A stretch of 64,000 bases of DNA from Pleurodeles waltl (taxonomy: Eukaryota; Chordata; Amphibia; Caudata; Salamandridae), in the NCBI RefSeq assembly GCF_031143425.1, contig NC_090447.1, positions 137,783,106 through 137,847,105 on the forward strand, given 5' to 3'. The stretch's first letter is position 1, and every line of letters begins with the position of its first letter. Below, piece after piece: positions 46,123 to 56,092 of this stretch. A model generated the notes under the pieces. It was not told where the DNA came from. It saw only the letters and a list, made by a program, of their open reading frames with translations, and searched no databases. The translations under genes and the position numbers were made by a program.

Positions 46123-48590
46123 AAGGAGGAAGAGGCAGCTGCCAATGCCCAGGGCCCGTGACAGACTCTGCACCTTTCAATACTGACACTGCAGTCCACT
46201 GGCAGCTGCCCGCTGCCTTTCAATCACTAATTAACCCCTCTCAGAGTGCGCATATTAACACTGCGTCCTGCAAAGGCTGTCACGGATAGAAGCCAGACAA
46301 GAACTTATGAAGGGCCACCTGAAAAAGCTCCTGGCCTACCATTAGTGCCCTCGTCTGTCCCTTTCTTATCCTTTGTTTTAGAGTGTGTGACTTGTGTGTA
46401 GAGGGGGTGGGGATGTGGGAGTTGGGACAGTTGGACTTTGATGGACACAAGTTTTCTAAACATTGGTTGGGGACAGGAAGATTTGTTTGGGGGGAAGGGT
46501 AGGCCAGTTGTTGGTGGAAGGGGTGGGTTTTTATTATATTATTGTTAAGGTTAATAAATATTTATTTTATGTTATTTATTTTATTTATGCTTCAAATCTT
46601 TTTGGGGTGCCTTTTAGCGCTGTGTGTTTTTAAAATCTGCTGATAGTGTACAACAATTAGTTATGCTGTACCCTTGTCCTACTACTCTTCAGTCTTTGAC
46701 TGCAGTCTGTAACTATATTGACCTCTAAAGGGCAGGGTCGTGGGGGGGATTTGCCATTGCCTATTATATTGCCTAAAAGTACAAAAATGCTTCATAGCTT
46801 TCCTACCTGAATAGATGAAGCAAGGACTGCATGGTTTCCCAAGGTGCCATGGTCGTAGTTGTAGTAGCATGCTAGCTCACTAACAGTGAAGGCATCAGAA
46901 GTGATGTCCCATTCCCATCTAGGTGAACTCAAATTGTTGTCTTAATTGGGAGCACTATTCATCACAGGAAACTAAATTGAAATAAAAACTGAGTTAGTGG
47001 GTTACATATTAATATATCATAGCTTTACAAACAATTGAGACTACACTACTACACAATAAAGAATACCTGATAGAAAATATATAATAATCAATGCTAAATT
47101 AAATTATGCAGAACAATGGTGAGTTTGTGTTTTACTTAGAATAAAAGTCATGAAATACTCAAATCATTATTCATGAAGTAGACTCAAACTCGGAAGTGGA
47201 CAAGTGTAAGTGTTTATGCAATAGCAACACAGTGCCTGAATGATGATGCTGAAAATTATGTTCTTCAGAAAATATTGATCACATTATGCATGGGTGGGTT
47301 AATGGGACAAGCGTGGGCTATATAGAGCTGAAGATCTTGCCCTGAGTTGGTGTTGCTTTCACCACACCCGTCCCACCAAATGTGTGATCACTTAATGGTA
47401 TACATTTTTATGTCACAACTCAATAAATCACACAGCCCAGGGGAAGAGGGTTAGGGATTTAATGAATGGATGGTAAAAGGGATTTATGGAAAGGTGTGAA
47501 AAAAAGACAAACTCTACACAAATAGAATATTCATCTGGGCAATGATCAGCAGCTTGTTCTGGAAGAAAGTGAAGGAATGAGCATGACACAGTGTACTTAA
47601 ATGCATTGCAAACAGTACGTCAGCCCCAGAGAGAACCAAATTATATATCTAAGTGCTTTGTCACCTAGGTTTGAAAAAAATGTAAATACAAATAATGTTG
47701 CAGCAAAGCAAACACACACTGTTCTAAAAAAAGATTATTAAAAGAAAAATGATACTGTATAGCCAAATTGAAAGGTGCATCTGCATTCTTCTTGGATTGC
47801 TTCATCAATCTTTAATACCTGCCTGGCTGAAGTAGTCCGGTAAGATAAGCATTAATGTTTATGGTCTTTTGCCTTTTGTGCAGGAGAAGAGAAGGCCTGA
47901 GGATTGTAAAGCAGAAATGCTTATCATATTATTATAGAATAAAGAAGAAGGATAGAATGGAAGGTAAGCTTCATGAGGAGTAGTTTACCAAGAAGACTCA
48001 GAGGAGGCAGAGCAAGAGCATAGTCCTCCTTTGCAATCATTCACTTTATGACTGATGTGTGATCAATTGAGTGAGATGGATGTGAGATGAGTATTGTCCT
48101 GTAGGAAGGGAGAAAATCCTGTTTGCTCACATATACACAATGTGGTTAAATCTCAAAATGGGTAGTGCAGGTTGTTGGACACATCACTCAAAGTGTCTAG
48201 GAGGATGCATGTGGACAGTTCACTCCCTACCATCATTCCAACAACACAATTAGGGTGGCAGATGAGACAGTTAATAGCTCAAATATCTGTAAAAACAAAT
48301 TACAAGTATATCCGAACATCTCCACTTGTGGAGTAAACACAAATCTCGAACAACGCCCATGTCTTGCAAAGTTCACACAGTCAAGTCAATGAAAGGGATA
48401 CATATGTCAAAGACCATGATTAAAAAAATCGAGGTGGGTGTAACACACTGGGAACTGTGGAAAGGCATATTGTACAAATGGTGGCTGTACAGAAATGATG
48501 TTCAGGTGGCATAGTGTGCAATTACTGGTCCCCAAATGTGTGCCTTGATGTGGCACCACTAGCAAGTAAATGATGAGCCATATCAACAGC
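46123..48590. other. No gene recognised
   Basis: This contains an AATAAATATTTATT-type AT-rich patch near 46551-46590 that could hold a plus-strand polyadenylation signal. Otherwise it shows only short chance frames. Confidence 0.35.
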
Positions 48591-48599
48591 CACTACAGT

Positions 48600-49480
48600 T
48601 GAAGATTGACCTTTCACTATCCCATTGCAAAGGATAATGCCTTACCTCCTTCCGACATGCCTGTCCTGGACTTTACAGATGACATGGATGACCAGCTGCC
48701 TACCATCGGTGAAGAGACTCCCCAGGATGTCCTGGGTTCCTTCCAGACACCACCTCCAGTAACAGGGAGGACACACATCATTGCAGGGTCTCCACATGAA
48801 TCACCCAACTACCAACACACAGCACCAACCAGTCCTTCCACAGCCCTGGACTCTGAGGCCCCTAACATTACCTTCTGTAGGAGTCCAGTGGGAGCTGGCA
48901 CACCAGGTGCAGGTGGAGATGGAGACCATGGCAGTCAGCATAGAGAAAGTGCAGAGGTTCCTCAGTCCGAAAAGGACATCTCAGCTGTCATCAGAGGCCC
49001 CCACTCCTGCTATGTGGACTCCAGCAGCTCCTAGCTGACACGAAGCAGAGGCTTGACCAATTGCCTTCCCAAACTGGCACAACATAATTGATAACAGGCT
49101 GAGAGCTATACAAACTACCCTGGAGTCCATATAGCTGGAAGTGTTCTCCCTCAGGGAAAACATGGCTGCCTACCACCATGATGTGGCAGCAGTTTACGAA
49201 ATCATCAGTTCCTTCCTGCTGCAGTGATGCCTTATGTATTCCCACAAATGGCAGCCGCCGGGACCTTTGATTCCACATCTCTATCCCCTGATGTGTTTGT
49301 GTCCCCCTCAACTTCAACAACAGCACCACTTATGGCACAGGAGGCACCACACACATCAGAGGATGATGATGTGGAAGGAACAACATTCATACATAAAACC
49401 ACCCAGTGGCTCCAGTCTGTACCACATGGACAGACTCTCTTCAGTTCTGTGCTTAAGATCATGTCAGTGTTGTGACAGCT
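48600..49480 (+). pseudogene. C-terminal exon remnant of a Harbinger-type SANT accessory gene
   Basis: After a CCACTACAG acceptor-like site, 48606-49034 encodes an acidic/Pro/Ser-rich segment (DNALPPSDMPVLDFTDDMDDQLPTIGEETPQDV, SPHESP, TSPSTALDSEAP, SPVGAGTPGAG). Beyond a frameshift and stops it continues as LRAIQTTLESI-LEVFSLRENMAAYHHDVAAVYEIISSFLLQ (about 49095-49226), a helical tail with heptads. AATAAA at about 49715 fits its 3' end. The composition and tail resemble Harbinger accessory proteins; no SANT domain is attached, so the assignment is tentative. Confidence 0.4.
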
Positions 49481-49699
49481 GGCAATGTGCTCTCCTCACT
49501 CAACTACTGCTGACTTATCTTGTATGGACAATAATTGTCTCAATTCCTACTTTTTTTATTTTGGACACCTCCTAATTAATTCACACTTTTCCTACACGTC
49601 TCATGACATGTCCCTCACCCTTGGACTCTGAAGAAACATTAAATGGCTCAGGTTTTCTCATGGGGTCAGTGAAAAGTACATTGTACAACATTGTAAACA

Positions 49700-50624
49700 A
49701 AACTTTCCCCTGTAAATAAATCACCAGAGTCACATGTATGATGCTCTTTTTCAGTGTTCAATCAACTCATATCAATGTATGCATTGTGGCTTGCTGTCAG
49801 ATACAAAGGCACACACTAGGACTCAAACATGATAAAGGTGACCGATAGTATTGTGGACTACAATCAACTTTCTGAGCCTTCAAAGCATGTATTGAACAGA
49901 TATCCGTGCAAGTTGACCTATGGCATGAATGATTCAGAACTCAAGTGTCTGGAAATTTTTCTGATGATTGTACCAGTGCAACAAATATGTGAGGAACAGA
50001 AGAGGCATATTTAAGACTGTGACGGGCAGCTGTTAGTGTGCCATTAACCATACCCCAAATAAGGTGGAGTTTAATGTGCCAAATTTTTCAAGAATGATTG
50101 TCCCATACCTTAGCAATGACAATTGATGTGGCACCGGAATTTGTATCCATAAACAATCTGAGTGTCAGGAACTGCGCTGAAAACTGTCTTGAGTAGCTGA
50201 TGTCATAGAGCAGCAAATCAGACAGCTCATTGGTCATTAGAGAGACACATAGTCATACATGTAAATCAATACTGAATGCATGCTCTAAGGCATTACTCTA
50301 AGTTTGCCAGTGCAGGCACGAGAACACCCAGACAGTCAATCATCATGGACACAAAATTCTCTAAAAGTAACAGGATTTATTGGTACTTAAAAACACAACC
50401 GATTTAAAATTTAAAAAAAATAGTAACCTACACTAAGCTAACCTATACTAACTTATCTTAATTGACCCCTGCAGCTATCTTTCCTATCTAAACTTATCTT
50501 ATACATGTACCGCCAACAATAAACATTGTCCCCCCAACTCCCTTAAGAGACAACACATGAGTAGGACAACATGAACTAAGGATAGACATAGACTAACTCA
50601 ATTTATAGCCTAAACAAATATATA
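49700..50624. other. Intergenic stretch with two facing polyadenylation-like signals
   Basis: AATAAA lies on the plus strand near 49715 and its complement TTTATT near 50375, facing each other. A simple AACCTA(C/A)ACTAA-rich stretch follows at 50420-50460. No gene is seen between them. Confidence 0.4.
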
Positions 50625-51035
50625 GGCCCTCATTACGTCCTTGGCGGGCGGAGCACTCCCGCCGTGGCCATTATGAGATCCATTATATCCATTATGAGAT
50701 CCCCGCTAAGCCGGCGGGCGGAAACCTGGTTCCGCCCACCAGCCCAGCGGGGATCTCGGTTGCAACACAGGAGCCGGCTCCAAAAGGGGCATGCAGTGTT
50801 GCGGCTGTGCGACGGGTGCAGTTGCACCCATCGCGCTTTTCACTGTCTGCTATGTCTGTAATCCCCTGGGCAGCGCTGCCCTGGCGGATTATATCCGCCG
50901 GGGCCATTGTGGTGGGAAACCGCCGGCCCCGGCAGTGCGACCGCGGCGGACCTTGGAAGCACCTCCAGCCTGTTGGCGGTGCTCCCGTCAAAACAGCCTT
51001 GGCTGTCTTGGACCGCCACGGTTGTAATGACCCCC
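50625..51035. mobile_element. Harbinger-type MITE (~411 bp)
   Basis: The left end GGCCCTCATTACGTCCTTGG is inversely related to the right end, which reads GGGGGTCATTACAACCGTGG on the minus strand; both run into GGCGG(G/T). The ends match those of Harbinger copy 2 (GGCCCTC-TTA...CTGGCGGT). The interior is GC-rich and non-coding, with repeated CCATTATGAGATCC/ATCCATTATATCC units. No clean 3-bp target duplication is evident. Confidence 0.65.
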
Positions 51036-51354
51036 ATCGTTTTTTTGTATTTTTATATTTTATTTTTTTATTTATTTATTTTTACATAGAACCCCATACA
51101 TAACCCCCCACCCAAACCCCCAAATCAAAAACTAAAACTAAAACCCACCTACCAACTATACTATGTCCTACAACTAACCTAATCTATGCTACTAAACCTA
51201 TTACTACCCACCTAAAACCCACTAAAACTATTTACAATATAAAATGGCGGAAGGAAAGGAACTGGGAGGCTGTGCATTTTGTTGTTCACAGGTTTTTGAG
51301 CTATTTCTTAAAGTACTTTAAAAGCTTGCAATTTCTAGCATTGTCCTGCTCCAG

Positions 51355-51850
51355 TTAGGCCAACCTGGCCTTTATTTCAACCATGTCCACCTCAAAGCTG
51401 GAGACTGTGGCAGCTGATGGTGGCTGTTGCTGAGCTGGAGTTGAAGTTTGTGCTGTGGACTTGGAGGGTGTGGTACCAGCTGAGGCACCTCTGATCCCTG
51501 CCGTGGAGCTAGATGCAGGAATGCCTGCCAAGACCCCGCTGACTTTTCCCTCCAATATCTCTTGCCCATCTTCCGGAAACTTGCTTACACTTCCAGAATG
51601 TGGCGGAACGCTCTGCCCTTTTCTCAAAAGCATGTTTCTGTGCTGGGGTCATTGTCACAGCTAAAACATGAGGAGAGGCTGACATCAAAAACTGCATTGG
51701 GTGGAGGTAGAACAACCATGCAATGTATACAGCATCATAATATGACATATGTTGTCCACAAATATACCACACCAATATCAAGATTCAAATCAAGACTAAC
51801 CTGCCTACCAGGCATCTACGGTATCATGTTCATGTCACAGGGATAACCGC
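51355..51850 (-). pseudogene. Putative C-terminal exon of an SANT-type accessory gene
   Basis: Read on the minus strand, one frame gives AQKHAFEKRAERS and then, after a shift, a Ser/Thr/Ala/Gln-rich stretch (STAQTSTPAQQQPPSAATVSS). It ends in a short helix SFEVDMVEIKARLA, a stop, and LEQDNARN in frame, so a coiled-coil end was cut by one nonsense change. It may belong with the exon at 53133-53192. Confidence 0.35.
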
Positions 51851-51869
51851 TATGTAATGTTGCACATTA

Positions 51870-52440
51870 GGGCCCAGATTTAAGTTGGACTAGTGCCTCC
51901 TTGCACCATATTAGCATAATCATTCTTCTGAGGCTGATATGGCCCAACAAGGCCAATATCCCTGTGCCATATTCACAAAGTGGCACAAGGCATGCATTGC
52001 ACCACTTTGTCACCCCTTGCGCTACATTATGCCTTGGCCAGGCATCACGGATGTAAGGTGGGGTTTACCCAGTAGGGGGGCAGGAACAATGGAGCTAGAG
52101 ATTCTAAGAGATTCCACAGCATCCTTTATTTTTTCTTCTTTTAACACCTGCTCAGAGCAGGTGTTACAAGGGGGCACATGATTGCTTACAATGGGCCCCT
52201 ATGTAAAGTTCACGGTTAGTGCCAATATTTTTTTGCATTAAGTCTGAACAGTACATCAATATAGTCTACAAATTTTACCCTATTGCCCCCTACCCTGTGG
52301 CATAGTGTGCCGAAATTCTAATGCAGCGCACACATGGTGGTGGTAGGGGAGCACTTAGTGGCACAGGAAAAGTGGCACTGCACTGGGTGCAGCGTCAGTG
52401 TTCATTAATATTAAACTACCTGTGCACATGGCTTTGTACA
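51870..52440. repeat. Probable MITE fragment starting GGGCCCAGATTTAA
   Basis: This dispersed-repeat-like block begins GGGCCCAGATTTAA and contains a perfect 11-bp-arm hairpin (52143-52165, AACACCTGCTC/GAGCAGGTGTT). It has many short GCAC/GTGC palindromes. A matching right end was not found. Confidence 0.4.
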
Positions 52441-53132
52441 TCTCCTGAGTACCAGGTAAACACTCACCATGCACATCTCATACATACGTAATGTAACCAT
52501 GCTCACTCACAATTATGATGATGGGTAGCTCATTTAGGTTAATCTGCACACATCTTGTTTTCTACAATCCGTAGACATGTCCCACATCTATCTGGAGCAC
52601 AGCTGAAATGTCAATGTGTACTCAACTGACTGTTGCCTATCACAAAAAGACTCCTTGCATGCCCGCTGCCTCACTTAATTTCCGCAGTGTAGTGAAACAC
52701 CAGTGGTGCAAATACCTCATTGATAAGCCCCCCAGAGACCTCAACACATGTATGTAATTTGTTCCATCTCCAGAGCAAATTAATGAAACCTGTGGCACAC
52801 AGTGCAGCAACATGTGTGGTGACAAATATGTTGATAACAGCCATTCAATTCTAAAATCCAGCACTTCTGACACATAGCTTGACTGACATCACTGTGTTTA
52901 TGGTCATAATTACCTTTTCTTAAAACCCACAATTCCATTGCAGCACACGTTGCCACCTGTGCATCAATAAACTTATTCCACATCCTCAACATCACATCAG
53001 ACAGTATGTCGATACTCAAGCTTTGATTATGTTATCTTCTCACAATTGCCATTTTAGCATGGCATTGCACAAATTATACCCTCTCATACACAACACTGAA
53101 TCTAAACATGTGACACAAAAGGTGACACTTAC

Positions 53133-53192
53133 TGGCTGCATCGGGGTCATCAAACCAGGAATCCACTCCAACAGTGTAGGGTGGAGGTCCAC
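53133..53192 (-). other. 60-bp exon-like block with strong splice sites
   Basis: On the minus strand, CATGTCTTGCAG precedes and GTAAGTGTC follows a block encoding GGPPPYTVGVDSWFDDPDA. Acidic Pro-rich micro-exons of this kind occur in SANT accessory genes. It stands alone, so its membership of a gene is an inference. Confidence 0.35.
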
Positions 53193-53348
53193 CTGCAAGA
53201 CATGACAGGTACACATAGCTTTGTGATTGTTGAACAAATAAAAGCATGGACAACTTTTACACATTCAACTTGTTTAGCTGAGTAAGCTAGTCAACTTAGT
53301 ATTAGGAATGAACCACTGGCAATTATTACATGTCTGTCAGTAAGACAA

Positions 53349-53660
53349 AGGGCCAGATTTAAAAGGCCCTAGCGCCACTGGAGCGTACCTTTCAGTGACA
53401 CTCCAGTGGCACTTTTCACTGCACCAAATGTATAAGGAGCTGTAATGCCACTTTTTGTAACGTAACGCCTCCATGTAAATATGGACCAGCATGACACAGT
53501 TTTCTATGTCAGAGGGGCTTGAAATGGGTGTTGCAGTGGGTGTCCAATCACAACACCCATAGCCTTTGACTTTGCCCCAGATTTACGAGATATGATAAAT
53601 TAATGGCAGCCCCAAAAGAGTAACACGACCCCAGGGATGGCGTTAGCATGGCAAAACAAT
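53349..53660. repeat. Second MITE-like fragment (GGGCCAGATTTA start)
   Basis: It starts like the block at 51870 and carries a perfect 10-bp-arm hairpin GCCACTGGAG (53374-53383) / CTCCAGTGGC (53401-53410). The right end is undefined. Confidence 0.4.
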
Positions 53661-54367
53661 GATGAATCCTTTTATACTTTCTTGTGTCTTGCTTTTTCTA
53701 TGTGCGTACCATTCAGCGACACACACAGAAGAAGTAAAATGCCATGGATGATTGCTTATGTGCAGCAAGGCCTCCCTTCCTGCACATTAACAATCTATAA
53801 TAAATTATGCTTTGGCACTACTATGTGTGCTGCATTCTGCAGCACACATATAAATGGCAAATCACAACTGTAGATTGTTTTTGTGTTGGAACGCATACCT
53901 TCCTGCACATAAACATTCCCCTCAACGCAGACACACTTTGGCTATGGTCCAAGTATGCTTGTGTTGGTGCAGGCAGCTGAATTATGTGTGGTACTCTTGG
54001 AAATATGGTGCAGCCCTGTGTTTAAAAAACGGTGCAGTGGGGTGCTGCTGATGTTGGCACAGCACTGTGCTGCACCTGTTTTTTTCATATGTGGTCCATA
54101 GTTAGCCCACAAGAACATGTAAAGATTTTGGTGGCAGACATATGTACAGGTTTCAGATACATAAGTTTCTCATTTTTGGAGGACAGGATACTGTCCAGTG
54201 GCAGAAGCTTTGAATCTTGTAGTTAACCTCCGTGAAAAAGCAACAACCACTCAGATGCCTGACTGTTTTCAAACCTGTAGAACCACCACATACCTCCATC
54301 ATGGGTGTGCCATATGTGACATATGGCACAACATGGCTGTGTTAAGGACACTGACATTGGAAACTAC
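53661..54367. other. No gene recognised
   Basis: AT-rich flank of Harbinger copy 2 with only short chance frames. Confidence 0.4.
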
Positions 54368-54694
54368 GGCCCTCTTTACAACCCTGGCGGTCGGTGATAA
54401 AGTGGCATAATGCCACCAACAGGCTGGCGTTAACTACCGCCAAATTATGACCATGGCGGTGACAACTTAGATAGACAGCCACTTTACCACACCGACCGCC
54501 AGGGCAGAAACAATAGGCACCACGGCGGTAGCTGCCTACAGCCAGGCGGAAGTCAATGTTCTGCCCACCATATTAAGACTCTGGAAACCACCACCTTTTC
54601 CGGGGCGGTACCAACGACATCAAAAGCCTGGCGGAAACATTGCACAGGAGGGAAATGACTCACCTTTGGAGGCACACAGAAGAACCACGCCGCC

Positions 54695-54778
54695 ATGGAG
54701 CCCGAACTTCAAATATTCCCTATGATTTTGTACGTCCTGCTCCACCACGAACACCAAACGACAGAGAAGACGACCACG
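54695..54778 (+). CDS. Probable first exon of the Harbinger copy 2 transposase
   Basis: GCCGCCATGG gives a perfect Kozak start at 54695. The 28-codon open block (MEPELQIFPMILYVLLHHEH plus a Thr/Lys tail) ends before GTGTGC at 54779, a weak donor where GTGAGT might be expected. In this Harbinger family such a short MEPELQ...LLHHEHQ exon precedes the transposase body; that is my recollection of the family, not a search result. The body starts about 3.9 kb downstream at 58713. If the link is right, the left SANT gene lies antisense inside this intron. Confidence 0.55.
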
Positions 54779-54799
54779 GTGTGCACAGCCACCTAGCAC

Positions 54800-55100
54800 A
54801 CAAGGGAGGGGGGAAGGAAAAAGAGAGTGAAACACACACGCACCACCCCCACCCCCACCACTATACACACAATTAGCTGCAGTAATAAAACATATTTACC
54901 CTATACCCCTGAGGAATAATGCAAGGACTACAGGAATGTGCAAAAGTGAGTGTAATAATAACAACACAGTAGAAATACGAAAATGCAATGTAATGGTATA
55001 TACATATGTACAGTTCAAGGGACACTGCCCAGTCCTCATTGTGCATGGGCCACAGGCCAAAGTCCAAGGCCCCACTTGTCACCTACACCAACACGGAGAT
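54800..55100. other. Intron/spacer in Harbinger copy 2
   Basis: CA-rich simple sequence (54835-54870) and AT-rich DNA with no reading frame of note. It lies between the transposase first exon and the 3' end of the left SANT gene. Confidence 0.5.
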
Positions 55101-55159
55101 AACACTGCAGGGGCATCAGTTTGATAATAGGCAGTTACCCCTGGGGGATGGGGAACAGG

Positions 55160-55545
55160 GGGCACCTTAGCCGGCAGATGGAACAAGACCACTGGTTCTG
55201 GAAGGGGCTCCATGCCCTGTGCTTGGACCTGGGGAGTGCAAGGCCACAGTCTCTCAAGTGGGTGACTTGCCCATATGCTCTGTAGGGGGCAACATGCCCT
55301 GTGCTTGGTCCTGAGGAGTACAAGGCCACAGTCTCTCAAGTGGGTGACTTGCCCACATGCTCTGGAGGAGGCAACATGCCCTGTGCTTCGTCCTGGGGAG
55401 TGCAAGGCCACAGTCTCTCAGGTGGGTGTCTTCCCAACGGGTTTTTTTATGGGGCATCATGACCTGTGCTTCTGATCCTGGGGAGGCTGGCGTTGGTGGG
55501 TGTCTTCCCCACTGGTTCTGGAGGGGTCATCGTGCCCTGTGCTCA
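55160..55545. repeat. 82-bp tandem repeat at the 3' end of the left SANT gene
   Basis: CAAGGCCACAGTCTCTCA recurs at 55239, 55321 and 55403 (82-bp period), with partial copies on both sides. On the minus strand one frame reads a repeating WASHPLERLWPCTPQDQAQGM-like peptide, but the period is not a multiple of three. Confidence 0.88.
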
Positions 55546-55790
55546 GTGGTGGTGGTGATGCTGCTGCTGCTGGTGGTGGGGAGAGGCTCCAGCCCATTCC
55601 CTGCAGCCTCGGACTGCTGCCCACTGCTTGTGGAGCTGCTGCTGGTGGTGGTGGGGGAAGGCCCAAGCCCATCCCCTGCAGCCTCGGACGGCTACCCACT
55701 GCTGGTGGTGGTGTTGCTGCTGCTGCTGGTGGTGGTGGGGGGAGGCTCCAGCCCATCCCCTGCAGCCTCGGATGGCTGCACAACCATGGT
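55545..55790. repeat. GGTGGT/GCTGCT-rich degenerate tandem repeat
   Basis: Three units share the form (GCT/GGT)n, then GGGGAAGGC or GGGGAGAGGC, then TCCAGCCCATCCCCTGCAGCC and TCGGA, at about 90-105 bp spacing. On the minus strand they encode poly-Ser/Thr followed by SEAAGDGLEPPPTTT. Confidence 0.8.
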
Positions 55791-55857
55791 TGGTGATGGG
55801 GACTCCGTCTGAGTCCCTGCACCAGCACCCTTGTACTTCCTGCCTGCTGGTGCAGGC

Positions 55858-56092
55858 CCCTTGCCCTTCCTGGCACCAGCTGGGGATGGCTCCTTGCCCT
55901 TCCTGGCAGCAGCTGGGGATGGCTCCTTGCCCTTCCTGGCAGCAGCTGGGGATAGCTCCTTACCCTTCCTGGCAGCAGCTGGGGATGGCTCCTTGCCCTT
56001 CCTGGCAGCAGCTGGGGATGGCTCCTTGCCCTTCCTGGCAGCAGCTGGGGATGGCTCCTTGCCCTTCAGGGCAGCAGCTGGGGCAGGCAACC
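55858..56092. repeat. 33-bp in-frame minisatellite (KGKEPSPAAAR repeats)
   Basis: Seven copies of a 33-bp unit (TTGCCCTTCCTGGCAGCAGC then TGGGGATGGCTCC) lie at 55861, 55894, 55927, 55960, 55993, 56026 and 56059. Because 33 is divisible by 3, the minus-strand gene carries seven 11-residue repeats of the type GKEPSPAAARK, a Lys/Pro/Ala tail similar in composition to a linker-histone C-terminus. Copy 1 is truncated before this point. Confidence 0.92.
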
